Part shown: one piece after another, positions 26,064 through 35,361 of the stretch
How the letters are laid out: each line of letters begins with the position of its first letter
How positions within the stretch are numbered: position 1 is the stretch's first letter
NCBI RefSeq assembly: GCF_041431135.1
Contig: NZ_CP107799.1
Location: forward strand, 9,929,501 to 9,993,500
DNA length: 64,000 nucleotides
Direction of reading: 5' to 3'
Source of the DNA: Streptomyces sp. NBC_00554
GTDB taxonomy: Bacteria > Actinomycetota > Actinomycetes > Streptomycetales > Streptomycetaceae
Made by a program: the position numbers and the translations under genes
The notes under the pieces: model-generated
Database searches by the model: none
The model's input: the letters and a program-made list of their open reading frames with translations, nothing else
Told to the model about the DNA's origin: nothing

Positions 26064-26100
26064 CGGACGGCCGGAGTCGCACAACCACCCCGGCCGTCCG
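26064..26100. terminator. Bidirectional terminator
   Basis: CGGACGGCCGG and CCGGCCGTCCG form a perfect 11-base-pair stem with a 15-base loop between two converging stop codons. Confidence 0.85.
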
Positions 26101-26109
26101 CAGGCCCTG

Positions 26110-27306
26110 TCAGCTGAACGGGTCCAGGGTGATGTAGGCCTGTTGCGGATTGCCGTCGTGCACGAGCGACTCGTGGGCGCCGACGTCGTCGAAGGCGAAC
26201 GCGTAGGCCTTGCCGTCGGCCATCTGCGCGTGGATCTTACGGGCGTAGTGGTTGGTCACCGTGTCCAGGTAGAAGTTCGCCGAGCTGGTGTCCGGCTGGT
26301 TGGGGTTGACCAGGAGCGTGGAGCGGTTGAAGCCCGCGCACAGCGTGCGTGAAATCGGGCCGCGCACCAGGTCGTTGGGGGCGTCGAGGAGCTTGTAGCA
26401 GCCGAAGATGCTGTCGGCGTCGGGTTTCTGGAAGCTGGTGACGACCGCTCCGGCGCTGTTGGTGAAGTTCATGACGTTCCCCGAGACCCGGCCGAAGTAC
26501 TTCGTGTTCGGCTGGTCGGTGAACGGCGTCACCGTCAGCGTCGACGACGTGTACTTCTGCCAGACGCGGTTGATGTAGTCGTTCATGACCGTGCTGGGCA
26601 GCGCGCCCACCTGGACTCCATGACCGGGAGCGAGGGCCCGCAGGACGGTGCCGTCCGGCTTGGTCTGAATCAGGTTCGCCCAGCCGCCCGGCTGACCTCG
26701 CAGCGCGTTGAAGAACCCGTTGTACCCACCCGCCTTGAGGTGACCGGTGTTCTTCGTCGAACCGTCGGCCAGCTGCACTCCGACGGCGTACGGGGCCGAG
26801 AACATGTCCACCTGTGTGCTGTTGATCCACAGACCGGCGTCATTGAGCGTGTACTCGGACCAGTTGAAGAGGATGTTGCGGTTCGGGTCGCTCGGATTCT
26901 GCACGGCCGGCTGCACCAGACCGCCGGTGGTGAGCCGGAAGTCCAGCTTCTGCCCGTAGGAGAAGTAGACCCGGCCGGAGAACTTGGGCATCCGGATCGT
27001 CTTGGACTGCCCGTTCGCCGGTCCTGCGATCGACGAGTCAGGCGCGGGCGTCGGCGGATTGCCGCCGGCGGGCCAGGCGTGGAAGGTGCCGTTCGCGTCG
27101 GCCCAGCCCTGCTGACCGGTCGTCAGCAGTGTTCCGAGGTTGTAGATGTAGACCGCGTCGCCGCGGGCCGAGTTGTTGGTGATCTTCAGCGGGATGGTCG
27201 CCGGGACGGCGGCCTCGGCCCCGGACGGGGCCCCAAACGTGAACAGAGCCGCGGCGAGGGTGGCCGCGGCCACCGCCATGGACCGCCATCTGAGTTTTCC
27301 GAACAC
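26110..27306 (-). CDS. Secreted GH64 beta-1,3-glucanase
   Basis: A 398-aa exported enzyme that probably releases laminari-oligosaccharides from beta-1,3-glucan. The signal peptide (WRSMAVAAATLAAALFTFG, cleavage after EA near residue 32) is followed by the GH64 beta-barrel/thaumatin-like fold: IPLKITNNSA, GDAVYIYNLG, GRVYFSYGQKL and DMFSAPYAVGVQL are family-typical. The GTG at 27306 is fixed by an ideal AAGGAGG seven bases upstream. The promoter carries a TGAGAGCGCTCTCA palindrome at the start point, also found in related form before the GH55 gene at 44.8 kb. Confidence 0.88.
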   Translation of the reverse strand: MFGKLRWRSMAVAAATLAAALFTFGAPSGAEAAVPATIPLKITNNSARGDAVYIYNLGTLLTTGQQGWADANGTFHAWPAGGNPPTPAPDSSIAGPANGQSKTIRMPKFSGRVYFSYGQKLDFRLTTGGLVQPAVQNPSDPNRNILFNWSEYTLNDAGLWINSTQVDMFSAPYAVGVQLADGSTKNTGHLKAGGYNGFFNALRGQPGGWANLIQTKPDGTVLRALAPGHGVQVGALPSTVMNDYINRVWQKYTSSTLTVTPFTDQPNTKYFGRVSGNVMNFTNSAGAVVTSFQKPDADSIFGCYKLLDAPNDLVRGPISRTLCAGFNRSTLLVNPNQPDTSSANFYLDTVTNHYARKIHAQMADGKAYAFAFDDVGAHESLVHDGNPQQAYITLDPFS

Positions 27307-27342
27307 GCTCTTCCTCCTTCGGGTGGGGGCCTCCGGTCTTTG

Positions 27343-27384
27343 TGAGAGCGCTCTCAGAGTTCCGCCGGGCTGCGTACATGTCAA
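27343..27384 (-). promoter_or_regulatory. GH64 promoter with TGAGAGCGCTCTCA operator
   Basis: On the minus strand, -35 TTGACA (27379-27384), a 17-base spacer and a weak -10 AACTCT (27356-27361) lead into a perfect 14-bp palindrome TGAGAGCGCTCTCA (27343-27356) over the expected start point. The palindrome resembles LacI-family CebR-type operators (TGGGAGCGCTCCCA). Confidence 0.7.
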
Positions 27385-27397
27385 CGCTTTCTGCAGT

Positions 27398-27413
27398 ATT
27401 GGTCTGGTCCAAT
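27398..27413 (-). promoter_or_regulatory. DasR-like (dre) site upstream of GH64
   Basis: On the minus strand, ATTGGACCAGACCAAT has a core matching TGGTCTAGACCA at 10 of 12 positions. It lies 14 bases upstream of the -35 box. Tentative. Confidence 0.35.
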
Positions 27414-27594
27414 TTTGGGGCGGTCGCTTCACGGCCCATGTCCGCCAGGAAGTGGCACCGCCGTCGTCCGAAGAACGGCACTGCCGTCGTCCGGAAAGCC
27501 GCCCGGCACTCCAATGGGCCCGCGCCGTTCGCGCCGCCCGGCACCGGCACCGAGCATGGGGGAGTCCCGTACGGCAGGAAGAGGACGAGCCCCC

Positions 27595-28230
27595 ATGACC
27601 AGACGCATCCCCTCCGGCACCGGCCGATCGAGCCGATCACGCAGGACCGCCGCCCTCCTGGCCACCCTCGCGTGCGGCGCCGCGCTCGTCTCGTGCAGCA
27701 CGGACAGCGGCAACGACAGCGGTGCCTCCGTCAGCCCGCGCCCCACCGCGCCGAACGAGTCCTCCTTCACGGGGACGGCGCCGTCCGCCCTCGCCTCGGC
27801 AGGCGCCTCGGTCATCGATTCCGCCCGCGCCTCCGCGTCGGCGGCGGCCTCCTCCGTATCGGCCGCGGCATCCGAGTTCGCGGCCTCGGTCTCGGCCGAC
27901 ACGGCGCGGGCCAGTAAGGCTGCGGAGGCGGAGCTGAAGAACGTGCAGGGCTCCGGCAACGCGACGTCGGAAGTCGCCATCACCGGGTTGCCCAGAGCGC
28001 AGACCGGCGGGCTCCTCGCCGTGCTCGTCGCCATCACCAACAAGACCGACAAGAAGGCCTCGTACGCCGTGCAGGTCGACTTCGAGGACTCCGACGGCAA
28101 GGTCGTGGAGACCAGGTTCGTCGGAGCGCAGGACCTCGAACCCGGCAAGCGGGCCGAGCCCGTCGCCATCAGCAGGTCGCCCGTCGAGCCCAAGCTGACC
28201 GCTCGGCTGGCCAAGGCCCAGCGATACTGA
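27595..28230 (+). CDS. Lipoprotein with FxLYD-like C-terminal domain
   Basis: A 211-aa lipoprotein. The signal ends in a lipobox, LVSC, near residue 34. A long low-complexity Ala/Ser/Thr region follows (about 36-115, with runs such as SARASASAAASSVSAAAS), probably a cell-wall-spanning linker. The C-terminal domain (about 120-211) has strands such as GLLAVLVAITNKTDKKASY and VQVDFEDSDGKVVETR, the pattern of small extracellular beta domains (FxLYD/DUF4352-like). Function unknown. The divergent GH64 gene lies upstream and the PLC-like membrane protein gene starts 48 bases downstream. Confidence 0.75.
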   Translation: MTRRIPSGTGRSSRSRRTAALLATLACGAALVSCSTDSGNDSGASVSPRPTAPNESSFTGTAPSALASAGASVIDSARASASAAASSVSAAASEFAASVSADTARASKAAEAELKNVQGSGNATSEVAITGLPRAQTGGLLAVLVAITNKTDKKASYAVQVDFEDSDGKVVETRFVGAQDLEPGKRAEPVAISRSPVEPKLTARLAKAQRY

Positions 28231-28278
28231 CCCGGCGCCCGGCTCGCCGCCCCGCCCCGGTCGGCGGAGCATTGAGGC

Positions 28279-30477
28279 ATGGGCATGGCCGCAACCCCTG
28301 AGCAGCGGAGCGTGGGCGGGGCCGGCAGAGGGGTGCGCGCGGTGCGCCTGGTGGCCTGGGTGCTGGCCGTCGTGTGCGTCGTGGTCGTGACGGCGACGGC
28401 GACCGCCCGCTTCACCGTTCTCAACGCCGGCTTCTACCGCAGCGCACTCGACGACCAGCACGCGTACGACCGGGTTTTCGATCAGGTGCTGGTCGACCCC
28501 GCGGTCGCGCCCGTCACCCGCGACCTGCTCGGACAGCTCCCCGTCCCGGAAGCGCTGGTCACCTCCAACCTGAAGACCGTCCTGCCGCCCGAGACACTTC
28601 GCGCGCTCGTCGACGCACAGGTCCGGCACCTCATCGCCTACCTGCGCGGCGACGAGAATCCGCTGAGCCTCTCGGTCGACCTGAGGCCGCTGACCGCGAA
28701 CATCGGGGACCTCGCCCAGATCTACTTCGGCGATCTGGTCGCCTCGCTCCAGGAGCGGCAGGTGGCCGACTTCGCACAGTTCCGGACCAACCTCGGCCAG
28801 TCCATGGACCGCCTGGCCAAGGGCGAGGCACCCGCGTGGCTGCCCGTGCTCTCCCTCTCCGAGGAGCAGGCGGCGGCCGCCACCGAGACACTCCTGGGGC
28901 TCGTACCTCCGGCGGAGCGGTCCGCGCTACGCCCCGACATCGAGGTGGCGCTGGAGAACGGGAACGTCGCCGGGGCGCTCGCCGCCGTCGGGCCCGTGGT
29001 CTTCTCCGACCGCACCCGCGAAGCCGCGGACCATCTTCGAGGCGTCGCCGACGGCAACACCTGGAACATCTCCGCCGACATCGACGAGACCGACGGGACA
29101 CTCCAGCACGTTCGCGCCGTGACCCGTCTCGCCCTGGACGTCGTGGAACCGCTGGCCCTGCTGCTCGCGGCCGCCTCCCTCGCCGTGCTCTGGTTCACGG
29201 GGCCGAGGAGCGTGCCGCGGGGGCTGCGGCAACTGGGCTGGGCGCTCGCGGCCGGTGGCCTGATCGCCGCCCTGGCCGCGCTGATCCTCGGCCTCGTGAC
29301 CGGCCGTCAGGTGGTGGGTACCTCCGCCTCCTGGCCCGAAGCGGTGTCGCGCCTGGTCGAAGATGTGCAGAGCGCCGCGTTCGACCGCCTGCTGACCGTG
29401 GCCGCGACGACAGCCCTGGTGCCCATCACCGCAGGCGCCCTCCTCGTCGCCCTCGCCTGGGCGGCCGAGCGGCGCCCGGAACCCTTCGCCACGCGCCGCG
29501 CACACCTCGCCCCGGCGCTCGGAGTCACGGCCGTCGCCCTGGCCGGCGTCGCGCTGGTCCCGCTCGCCTTCGCCGGCCAGGGCGTCCGCGTCTGCCAGGG
29601 CAGCACCCGGCTGTGCGACCTGCCCTACGACGAACTCGCCCAGGTCACCTCGCACAACGCCATGTCGACGACGGCCGACCGATTCATCGGCCCCCTCCAG
29701 GACCCCGACATCACCGGCCAACTGAACGACGGGGTACGGGCGTTGCAGATCGACACCTACCACTGGGAACGCCCCGAGGACATCACCCGGCGGCTGGCCG
29801 AATCCGACTTCCCGCCCGAGCTGCGCGCGCAGATCGAGGACGCGGTCAACCGGTTCAACCCGCCCCGCGAGGGTCTGTGGCTGTGTCACTCGGTGTGCCG
29901 GGCGGGCGCCCTTGAACTGGTGCCCACCCTGCGGGAGTTGGGGGACTGGCTGCGCGCCCACCCGTCCGAGGTCCTGACCCTGATCGTGCAGGACGACATC
30001 AGTGGTGCCGACACCGCGGATGCCGTCCAACAGGCCGGTCTGAACGACCTGTTGTACACCCCGGACGAGGATCCCAACCGTCCGTGGCCCACCCTCGGCG
30101 AGATGATCGACGACGACCACCGCCTCGTCGTCTTCGCCGAGCGGGCCGACGGACCGGCGCCCTGGTACCGGAACTTCTACCGGTACGGGATGGAAACCCC
30201 CTTCGCCTTCCGGACCCCGCAGGAGATGACCTGCGGACCCCACCGGGGAGGCACCGACAAACGGCTCTTCCTCCTCAACCACTTCATCACCATCGACGGC
30301 GGCAGCCGACTGGACGCGGGGCAGGTCAACCGGCGTGACGACGTGCTGGAGCGCGTCCACGCCTGTGAGCGGGAGCGCGGCCGGCCGGTGAACTTCATCG
30401 CCGTGGACTACACCACGATCGGGGACACGGAGGGCGCCGTGGACGCGCTCAACGCCGAGCGCGTCCAGGGCCGTTGA
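28279..30477 (+). CDS. Membrane protein with extracytoplasmic PI-PLC-like phosphodiesterase domain
   Basis: A 732-aa two-part protein. The N-terminal half has one membrane helix (about 16-38), an extracellular region (about 40-275), then four further helices (about 285-435). The C-terminal third (about 440-730) is a PLC-like TIM barrel, starting VTSHNAMSTT with a likely catalytic His and containing LQIDTYHWE, LWLCHSVCRAG and RLVVFAERADG. It probably acts outside the cell on a phosphodiester or glycerophospho substrate. The substrate is unknown, and calcium-site residues are not clear. The stop lies seven bases from the convergent GH36 stop. Confidence 0.78.
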   Translation: MGMAATPEQRSVGGAGRGVRAVRLVAWVLAVVCVVVVTATATARFTVLNAGFYRSALDDQHAYDRVFDQVLVDPAVAPVTRDLLGQLPVPEALVTSNLKTVLPPETLRALVDAQVRHLIAYLRGDENPLSLSVDLRPLTANIGDLAQIYFGDLVASLQERQVADFAQFRTNLGQSMDRLAKGEAPAWLPVLSLSEEQAAAATETLLGLVPPAERSALRPDIEVALENGNVAGALAAVGPVVFSDRTREAADHLRGVADGNTWNISADIDETDGTLQHVRAVTRLALDVVEPLALLLAAASLAVLWFTGPRSVPRGLRQLGWALAAGGLIAALAALILGLVTGRQVVGTSASWPEAVSRLVEDVQSAAFDRLLTVAATTALVPITAGALLVALAWAAERRPEPFATRRAHLAPALGVTAVALAGVALVPLAFAGQGVRVCQGSTRLCDLPYDELAQVTSHNAMSTTADRFIGPLQDPDITGQLNDGVRALQIDTYHWERPEDITRRLAESDFPPELRAQIEDAVNRFNPPREGLWLCHSVCRAGALELVPTLRELGDWLRAHPSEVLTLIVQDDISGADTADAVQQAGLNDLLYTPDEDPNRPWPTLGEMIDDDHRLVVFAERADGPAPWYRNFYRYGMETPFAFRTPQEMTCGPHRGGTDKRLFLLNHFITIDGGSRLDAGQVNRRDDVLERVHACERERGRPVNFIAVDYTTIGDTEGAVDALNAERVQGR

Positions 30478-30484
30478 GAGTGAA

Positions 30485-32593
30485 CTACGCCTCCGGCTCC
30501 CGTACCAGGTGCAGCGCGGCGCTGGACCAGTCGCCCAAGGGCAGGTCGACGTGCAGCCCGTACTCGCCGAGCACGGCGGCGTGGTGCACGGCACCGGTGC
30601 GCGCGTCGCGATAGCGCCCCCCGGGGTGCAGGCCGCGGAGCCTGACCGGAATCTGCGGGGCGCCGTGCCGCGAGACGCGCCGATAGACGAGGAGCAGGGT
30701 TTCCGAGGCGTCGGCGGCGGTGTACTGAACCACCGAGACGGCGTCCTCGGCCGGTGGCGACAGACGGTCGAGCCTGCCGTGCTGCACGAGGTGGCGCACC
30801 TGCTTGTACTCGGCCACCAGGGCGGTGCCCTCGCGCAGTTCCTCCTCGGACCAGTGGGTGAGATCGCCCCCGATGCCCAGGGCGCCGGCCATCGCCACAT
30901 GGAAACGGAAACGCAGCGGAACCGTCCGGCCGGTGAGCTGGTTCGGCACGTCCGTCACCCACGCGCCCATCGTGCGCGCGGGATAGATCTGGCCGTAGCC
31001 GTGCTGGATCCCCATCCGGTCGGCGGCGTCGGTGTTGTCCGACGCCCACGCCTGGTCCGTACGGGACAGGATGCCCAGGTCGACCCGGCCGCCACCGCCG
31101 CTGCACGACTCGATCCGCAGCGCCGGATGGTCGGCGCGGAGGCGGTCGATGACGCCGTACAGATTGCGTACGTACTGGGGTCCGAGGCGGTCGGCGCCGT
31201 CCTGCTGTCCGGGCCAGCCGGCCTCGCTGAACGCCCGGTTCATGTCCCACTTGAGGAAGTCGATGCCGTTGTCGCCGACGAGCCGGGTCAGCCAGTCGTA
31301 CGCCCAGTCCGCGACATCGCGGCGGGCGAAGTTGAGGACCAGCTGGTTGCGCAGCTCGGAGCGGGGGCGGTCGGGGAAGTGCAGTACCCAGTCCGGGTGT
31401 TGGCGGTAGAGATCACTGTCCGGGTTGACCATCTCGGGTTCCACCCAGAGTCCGAAACCCATCCCCAGCCGGTGCACCGAGTCGACCAGCGGTGTCAGCC
31501 CGTTGGGGAAGCGGTCCGGTGAAGGCGTCCAGTCGCCGAGGCCCGCCCGGTCGCTGCGGCGCGCTCCGAACCAGCCGTCGTCGACGACGTACAGCTCGAC
31601 CCCGAGCTCCGCGGCCCGTTCGGCGAGCGCCTTCTGGCTGACCTCGTCGACGTCGAAGCCCGTCGCCTCCCAGGAGTTGTACAGCACCGGCGCGACCTCG
31701 TCCGGATGCGGCAGGACATGCGCGATGGTGTACGCGTGCCAGGCTCGGCTGGCCGCGCCGAAGCCGCCGTCGGTGCACAGACCCGCGAACGGGGGAGTGG
31801 CGAACTCCTCGCCCGGCGCGAGCGGCACATTCGTACCGTCGTGGCCGACGCCTCCGGTGAATCCGGCCCGGCCGTCGGGGGTGCGCTGCGTGGTGATCCG
31901 CCAACTCCCGCTCCAGGCAAGGGCGGCGCTCCACACCCGGCCGTGCTCCTCCGTGGCCTCGCCCGCGTCGAGCATCACCCAAGGGTTGGCGTGGTGGCTG
32001 GTGGTACCCCGACGGCTGGTCAACACGGTCTCGCCGTACGGCAGTTGTTCCCGGCGCAGCTGACTCTCGGCGCACCACTGGCCGGTGACGTGGCTGAGGC
32101 GGTAGTCCCGCAGCGCCGGCAGCGCCCACGCGGCGGAATCGGTGCGCAGCAGGGTGACGGGCTCGTCACCGGCGTTGCGGACCACGGTCCAGCGCTCGAT
32201 GACGTCCGTGTCGGCGTGCACACGGTAGTGGAGTGTCACATCCAGCGGGTAGTTGCGGTCGCGGAACCCCAGTTCCAGCTTGTCGTCAGTGACGCGGTGC
32301 CCGGTGGGCTGCCACTCGAAGGCGCGTGATCCATCCGCGAACCGGACCTGGAGCGACGGCGGCCCGTAGCGCGTCCCGCCGTCGACGGGAAGCTCCTCCC
32401 TGAAAGGGGAAATGCCCTCGAAGCTGCTGGCCGCCGGAGCCTCGGGTACGACGAGCGCTTCTGCCTCCGCGAGCGTAAGCCGTGGGCCCCATGCGAGGTG
32501 GCAGGGCGTCCCGGTCTCGTCGACTCTCAGCGCGTACGACGTGTTCGGTGTGGCCAGCAGATAGACCCCGGAGTCCGGGGCGAAGGAGATCAT
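30485..32593 (-). CDS. GH36 alpha-galactosidase (cytoplasmic)
   Basis: A 702-aa retaining alpha-galactosidase. An N-terminal beta-sandwich (about 1-320) precedes a TIM barrel. The nucleophile is D450 (FLKWDMNRAF) and the acid/base is D519 (ASDNTDAAD); YVVDDGWFGAR and WVEPEMVNPDSDLY are family hallmarks. No signal peptide is present, so it acts on imported galactosides such as melibiose, raffinose or manno-oligosaccharide branches. It is divergent from the ROK regulator, across an AT-rich operator, and belongs with the importer and the secreted GH27 enzyme. Confidence 0.95.
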   Translation of the reverse strand: MISFAPDSGVYLLATPNTSYALRVDETGTPCHLAWGPRLTLAEAEALVVPEAPAASSFEGISPFREELPVDGGTRYGPPSLQVRFADGSRAFEWQPTGHRVTDDKLELGFRDRNYPLDVTLHYRVHADTDVIERWTVVRNAGDEPVTLLRTDSAAWALPALRDYRLSHVTGQWCAESQLRREQLPYGETVLTSRRGTTSHHANPWVMLDAGEATEEHGRVWSAALAWSGSWRITTQRTPDGRAGFTGGVGHDGTNVPLAPGEEFATPPFAGLCTDGGFGAASRAWHAYTIAHVLPHPDEVAPVLYNSWEATGFDVDEVSQKALAERAAELGVELYVVDDGWFGARRSDRAGLGDWTPSPDRFPNGLTPLVDSVHRLGMGFGLWVEPEMVNPDSDLYRQHPDWVLHFPDRPRSELRNQLVLNFARRDVADWAYDWLTRLVGDNGIDFLKWDMNRAFSEAGWPGQQDGADRLGPQYVRNLYGVIDRLRADHPALRIESCSGGGGRVDLGILSRTDQAWASDNTDAADRMGIQHGYGQIYPARTMGAWVTDVPNQLTGRTVPLRFRFHVAMAGALGIGGDLTHWSEEELREGTALVAEYKQVRHLVQHGRLDRLSPPAEDAVSVVQYTAADASETLLLVYRRVSRHGAPQIPVRLRGLHPGGRYRDARTGAVHHAAVLGEYGLHVDLPLGDWSSAALHLVREPEA

Positions 32594-32732
32594 CGACAGG
32601 GGTCCTCACGTTCCAGTTGTGCACGAGATGGTCGAAAGCCAACCCCGACCTTCGATCATGTGTCAACACCTCGCCCATATCTGCCTTTTGCAGGCGGCAT
32701 GCCCTTCAGGGAAGGTGCCCAAGTTAATCCTG

Positions 32733-32770
32733 CTTATTTTATTGACAGCAGAAAATAAGGGACTTAGGTT
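32733..32770 (+). promoter_or_regulatory. ROK operator and leaderless promoter
   Basis: CTTATTTT and AAAATAAG (32733-32740, 32752-32759) form a perfect 8-bp dyad, AT-rich against a very GC-rich background. It encloses a consensus -35 TTGACA (32742-32747). After 17 bases comes -10 TAGGTT (32765-32770), and the ROK ATG begins six bases later, so the mRNA is probably leaderless. The dyad is likely the autoregulatory ROK site, also covering the divergent GH36 gene. Confidence 0.75.
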
Positions 32771-32776
32771 CCGGCC

Positions 32777-33955
32777 ATGCGCTCGACCAGTCGAACAGAG
32801 GCGTTCCCGGCCCACACGCCGGCCGTCTCCCAGATCTTCACCACCGTGCTCTCCCACGGCCCGCTCACGCGGTCGGAGATAGCGGGGCGAACCCAGCTGT
32901 CCGCGGCGGCGGTCACCAAGGCGGTCCGGCCTCTGATCGAGGCCGGTTACCTCCAGGAGGACGTCGACGAGGAGGCGCGGCAGTCGTCCCTCGGCCGGCC
33001 GGCCAACCCGGTCCTCGTCGACGGCGGCAGGGCGCTGTTCATCGGAGTGAAGATCACGGGCGACGAGCTCATCGCCGTCCTCACGGACCTGTGCTGCCGC
33101 ATCAGGGTCGCCCGGCATGTGCCGCTCGCCACGCATGATCCCAAGGCGGTGCTGGCCTCGATCGCGGGCCTCGTGCAGGAGTTGCTGACGGAGGCCGATG
33201 GCTTCGGGGTCCAGGTGCAGGGCCTGGGCATCGCGGTCTCGGGCGATGTGGACCGTGCCGCCGGAGTGGTGCGGTACTCACCCTTCCTGGAGTGGCGCGA
33301 CGTGCCGCTCGCCGAACTGGCCCGGATGACGACGGGGCTGCCGGTCACCGTCGACAACGACGTCCGGGCGCTGACCGTCGCCGAGCAGTGGTTCGGCGCC
33401 GGAGTGGGCCTCTCCGACTTCGCCGTGGTGACCGTCGGCGCCGGTATCGGCTGCGGCCTCGTGGTACACGGGCAGGTCGTGTCCGGGGCGTACGGCGTGG
33501 CCGGGGAGATCGGGCACGTCGCCATCGATCCGGCCGGCCCCCTCTGCCACTGCGGCAACCGGGGCTGTGTGGAGGCGATCGCCGCGGACTCGGCGATCGT
33601 CAGCAGGGTCCGGGAGGTGACCGGCGTCCAGGTCGCCGACGCCGCCGAGGCCCTGGACCTCGCCCATGACGGTGACCCCGGGGCGCGGGAGGTGTACGCG
33701 CGGGCCGGAGAGGCGATCGGCCGTGGCATCGCGACCGTGGCCAATCTGCTCGGTCCCGAGCGCGTGATCATCTCCGGTGAAGGCCTTGCCGCGTACGACC
33801 TGTTCGCCGAGCAGATCCGCGACGCCTTCGCCGCGGCCGCGTTCGGATCGGCCGCGCGGTGCGACCTGCAGACCCGCCCCCTGCCCTTCGAGGAGTGGGC
33901 GCGCGGGGCCGCGGCCACCGCGATCCAGTCCTTCATCCGAGCCGACACGAACTGA
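32777..33955 (+). CDS. ROK-family transcriptional regulator
   Basis: A 392-aa NagC/XylR-type repressor. The winged helix-turn-helix spans about 15-75 (TRSEIAGRTQLSAAAVTKAV) and is followed by the ROK sugar-kinase-like domain: GLGIAVSGDVD, VDNDVRALTVAEQW and the zinc signature CHCGNRGCVEA. It should sense the sugar released by GH36/GH27 and repress the island. The start at 32777 fits a leaderless transcript. The ABC importer operon starts 66 bases downstream. Confidence 0.92.
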   Translation: MRSTSRTEAFPAHTPAVSQIFTTVLSHGPLTRSEIAGRTQLSAAAVTKAVRPLIEAGYLQEDVDEEARQSSLGRPANPVLVDGGRALFIGVKITGDELIAVLTDLCCRIRVARHVPLATHDPKAVLASIAGLVQELLTEADGFGVQVQGLGIAVSGDVDRAAGVVRYSPFLEWRDVPLAELARMTTGLPVTVDNDVRALTVAEQWFGAGVGLSDFAVVTVGAGIGCGLVVHGQVVSGAYGVAGEIGHVAIDPAGPLCHCGNRGCVEAIAADSAIVSRVREVTGVQVADAAEALDLAHDGDPGAREVYARAGEAIGRGIATVANLLGPERVIISGEGLAAYDLFAEQIRDAFAAAAFGSAARCDLQTRPLPFEEWARGAAATAIQSFIRADTN

Positions 33956-34021
33956 CCGTCGGACGCGTCCAGACCCGTTCCCAAATGCAGTGATACGCAC
34001 TGAAACGCACGAGGAGTAGCT

Positions 34022-35335
34022 ATGACGCAGCAGAGCCGCAACCCCTTGGCTGCGCGTGGGCCAAGCCGCCGCAGAGTGACCGGCGGACTGTTCGGACTTG
34101 GGGCCGCCGCGCTGGCCGCGCCCGTTCTGACCGCGTGCGGCGGGGGACCGGCGGCCGACCCGAAGACGGTCACCTTCGGATCCAACGGCGCCGACGCCAC
34201 CCCGAAGAAGGCCTACAAGACCGTCACCGACGCCTTCACCAAGGACAGCGGACTGACGGTCAAGACGAACACCGTCGACCACGACACCTTCCAGAAGAGC
34301 ATCACCACGTATCTGCAGGGCACCCCGGACGACGTCTTCACCTGGTTCGCCGGCTACCGCATGCAGTACTTCGCCAAGAAGAACCTCGCCACCCCGATCG
34401 ACGACGTGTGGGACAAGATAGGCGGCGGCTTCAGCGACGCCGCCAAGCAGCTCTCCAAGGGCGAGGACGGCAAGTACTACTTCGTGCCGCTGTACAACTA
34501 CCCGTGGGGCGTCTTCTACCTCAAGAGCGTGTTCGAGGAGCGCGGCTACGAAGTCCCGCAGAAGTGGAGCGAGTTCGTCGCGCTCGCCAAGAAGATGAAG
34601 GCGGACGGCCTCTCCCCGATCACCTCCGGATACGGCGGCGGCGACACCTGGAGCATCCTCGGCGCCTTCGACTACGTCGACCTGCGGGCCAACGGCTACG
34701 ACTTCCACATGTCCCTGCTGCGCGGCGAGACGTCCTGGACCGACAAGCGCGCCGTCGCGATCCTCGACACCTGGCGTGAACTGACCCCCTACTACCAGGC
34801 GAGCGGCGGCGGCCGCTCCTGGCAGGACGCCGCACAGTCCCTGATCGACAAGAAGTCCGGTATGTCGGTCACCGGCCTGTTCATCGGGCAGCAGATCACC
34901 GACGAGGCGGTCCGCAGCGACCTCGACTTCTTCCCCTTCCCCGAGATCGACTCCGCGTACGGGCAGGACGCCGTCGAGGCGCCCACCGACGGCTTCATGC
35001 TCAGCAAGAGCCCCAAGAACGAGGACGGCGCCAAGAAGTTCCTGGAGTTCCTCGGCGGTGCGCAGGCCGAAGAGCTGTACGCGGGTGTCGACCCGAGCAA
35101 CCTCGGCGTCAACGACCAGACCTCCACCAGCGCGTACAACGCACTGCAGAAGAAGTCCGCCGAACTCATCGGCTCCGCCAAGAACATCAGCCAGTTCGCG
35201 GACCGCGACAGCGACCCGGGCTTCATCTCCACCGTCGTACTCCCCGGCCTGACCGAGTGGCTGAGCCACCCCGACGACGGCACCGAAACGCTGAAGAAGA
35301 TCGAGTCCCAGCGCTCGCGCTACTTCAAGGCCTGA
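34022..35335 (+). CDS. ABC transporter sugar-binding lipoprotein
   Basis: A 437-aa family-1 extracellular solute-binding protein. The N-terminus combines a twin-arginine motif (PSRRRVTGGLFGLG) with a lipobox (LTAC), so it is probably a Tat-exported lipoprotein. The mature part shows the two-lobed fold, with TITYL-like and WFAGYRMQYFAKK segments typical of CUT1 oligosaccharide binders. With the two permeases that follow it should import a galactoside or fucoside oligosaccharide. No ATPase gene is present; streptomycetes commonly use a shared MsiK ATPase. GAGGAG precedes the ATG. Confidence 0.93.
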   Translation: MTQQSRNPLAARGPSRRRVTGGLFGLGAAALAAPVLTACGGGPAADPKTVTFGSNGADATPKKAYKTVTDAFTKDSGLTVKTNTVDHDTFQKSITTYLQGTPDDVFTWFAGYRMQYFAKKNLATPIDDVWDKIGGGFSDAAKQLSKGEDGKYYFVPLYNYPWGVFYLKSVFEERGYEVPQKWSEFVALAKKMKADGLSPITSGYGGGDTWSILGAFDYVDLRANGYDFHMSLLRGETSWTDKRAVAILDTWRELTPYYQASGGGRSWQDAAQSLIDKKSGMSVTGLFIGQQITDEAVRSDLDFFPFPEIDSAYGQDAVEAPTDGFMLSKSPKNEDGAKKFLEFLGGAQAEELYAGVDPSNLGVNDQTSTSAYNALQKKSAELIGSAKNISQFADRDSDPGFISTVVLPGLTEWLSHPDDGTETLKKIESQRSRYFKA

Positions 35336-35361
35336 CCAGGACCGGAAAGGTCTCACGCACC

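Noticed and set aside
28927..30900. Minus-strand frame extending over the PLC-like gene
   Set aside because: Residues are low-complexity shadow sequence, and the part over 30.5-30.9 kb lies in another frame of the GH36 gene.
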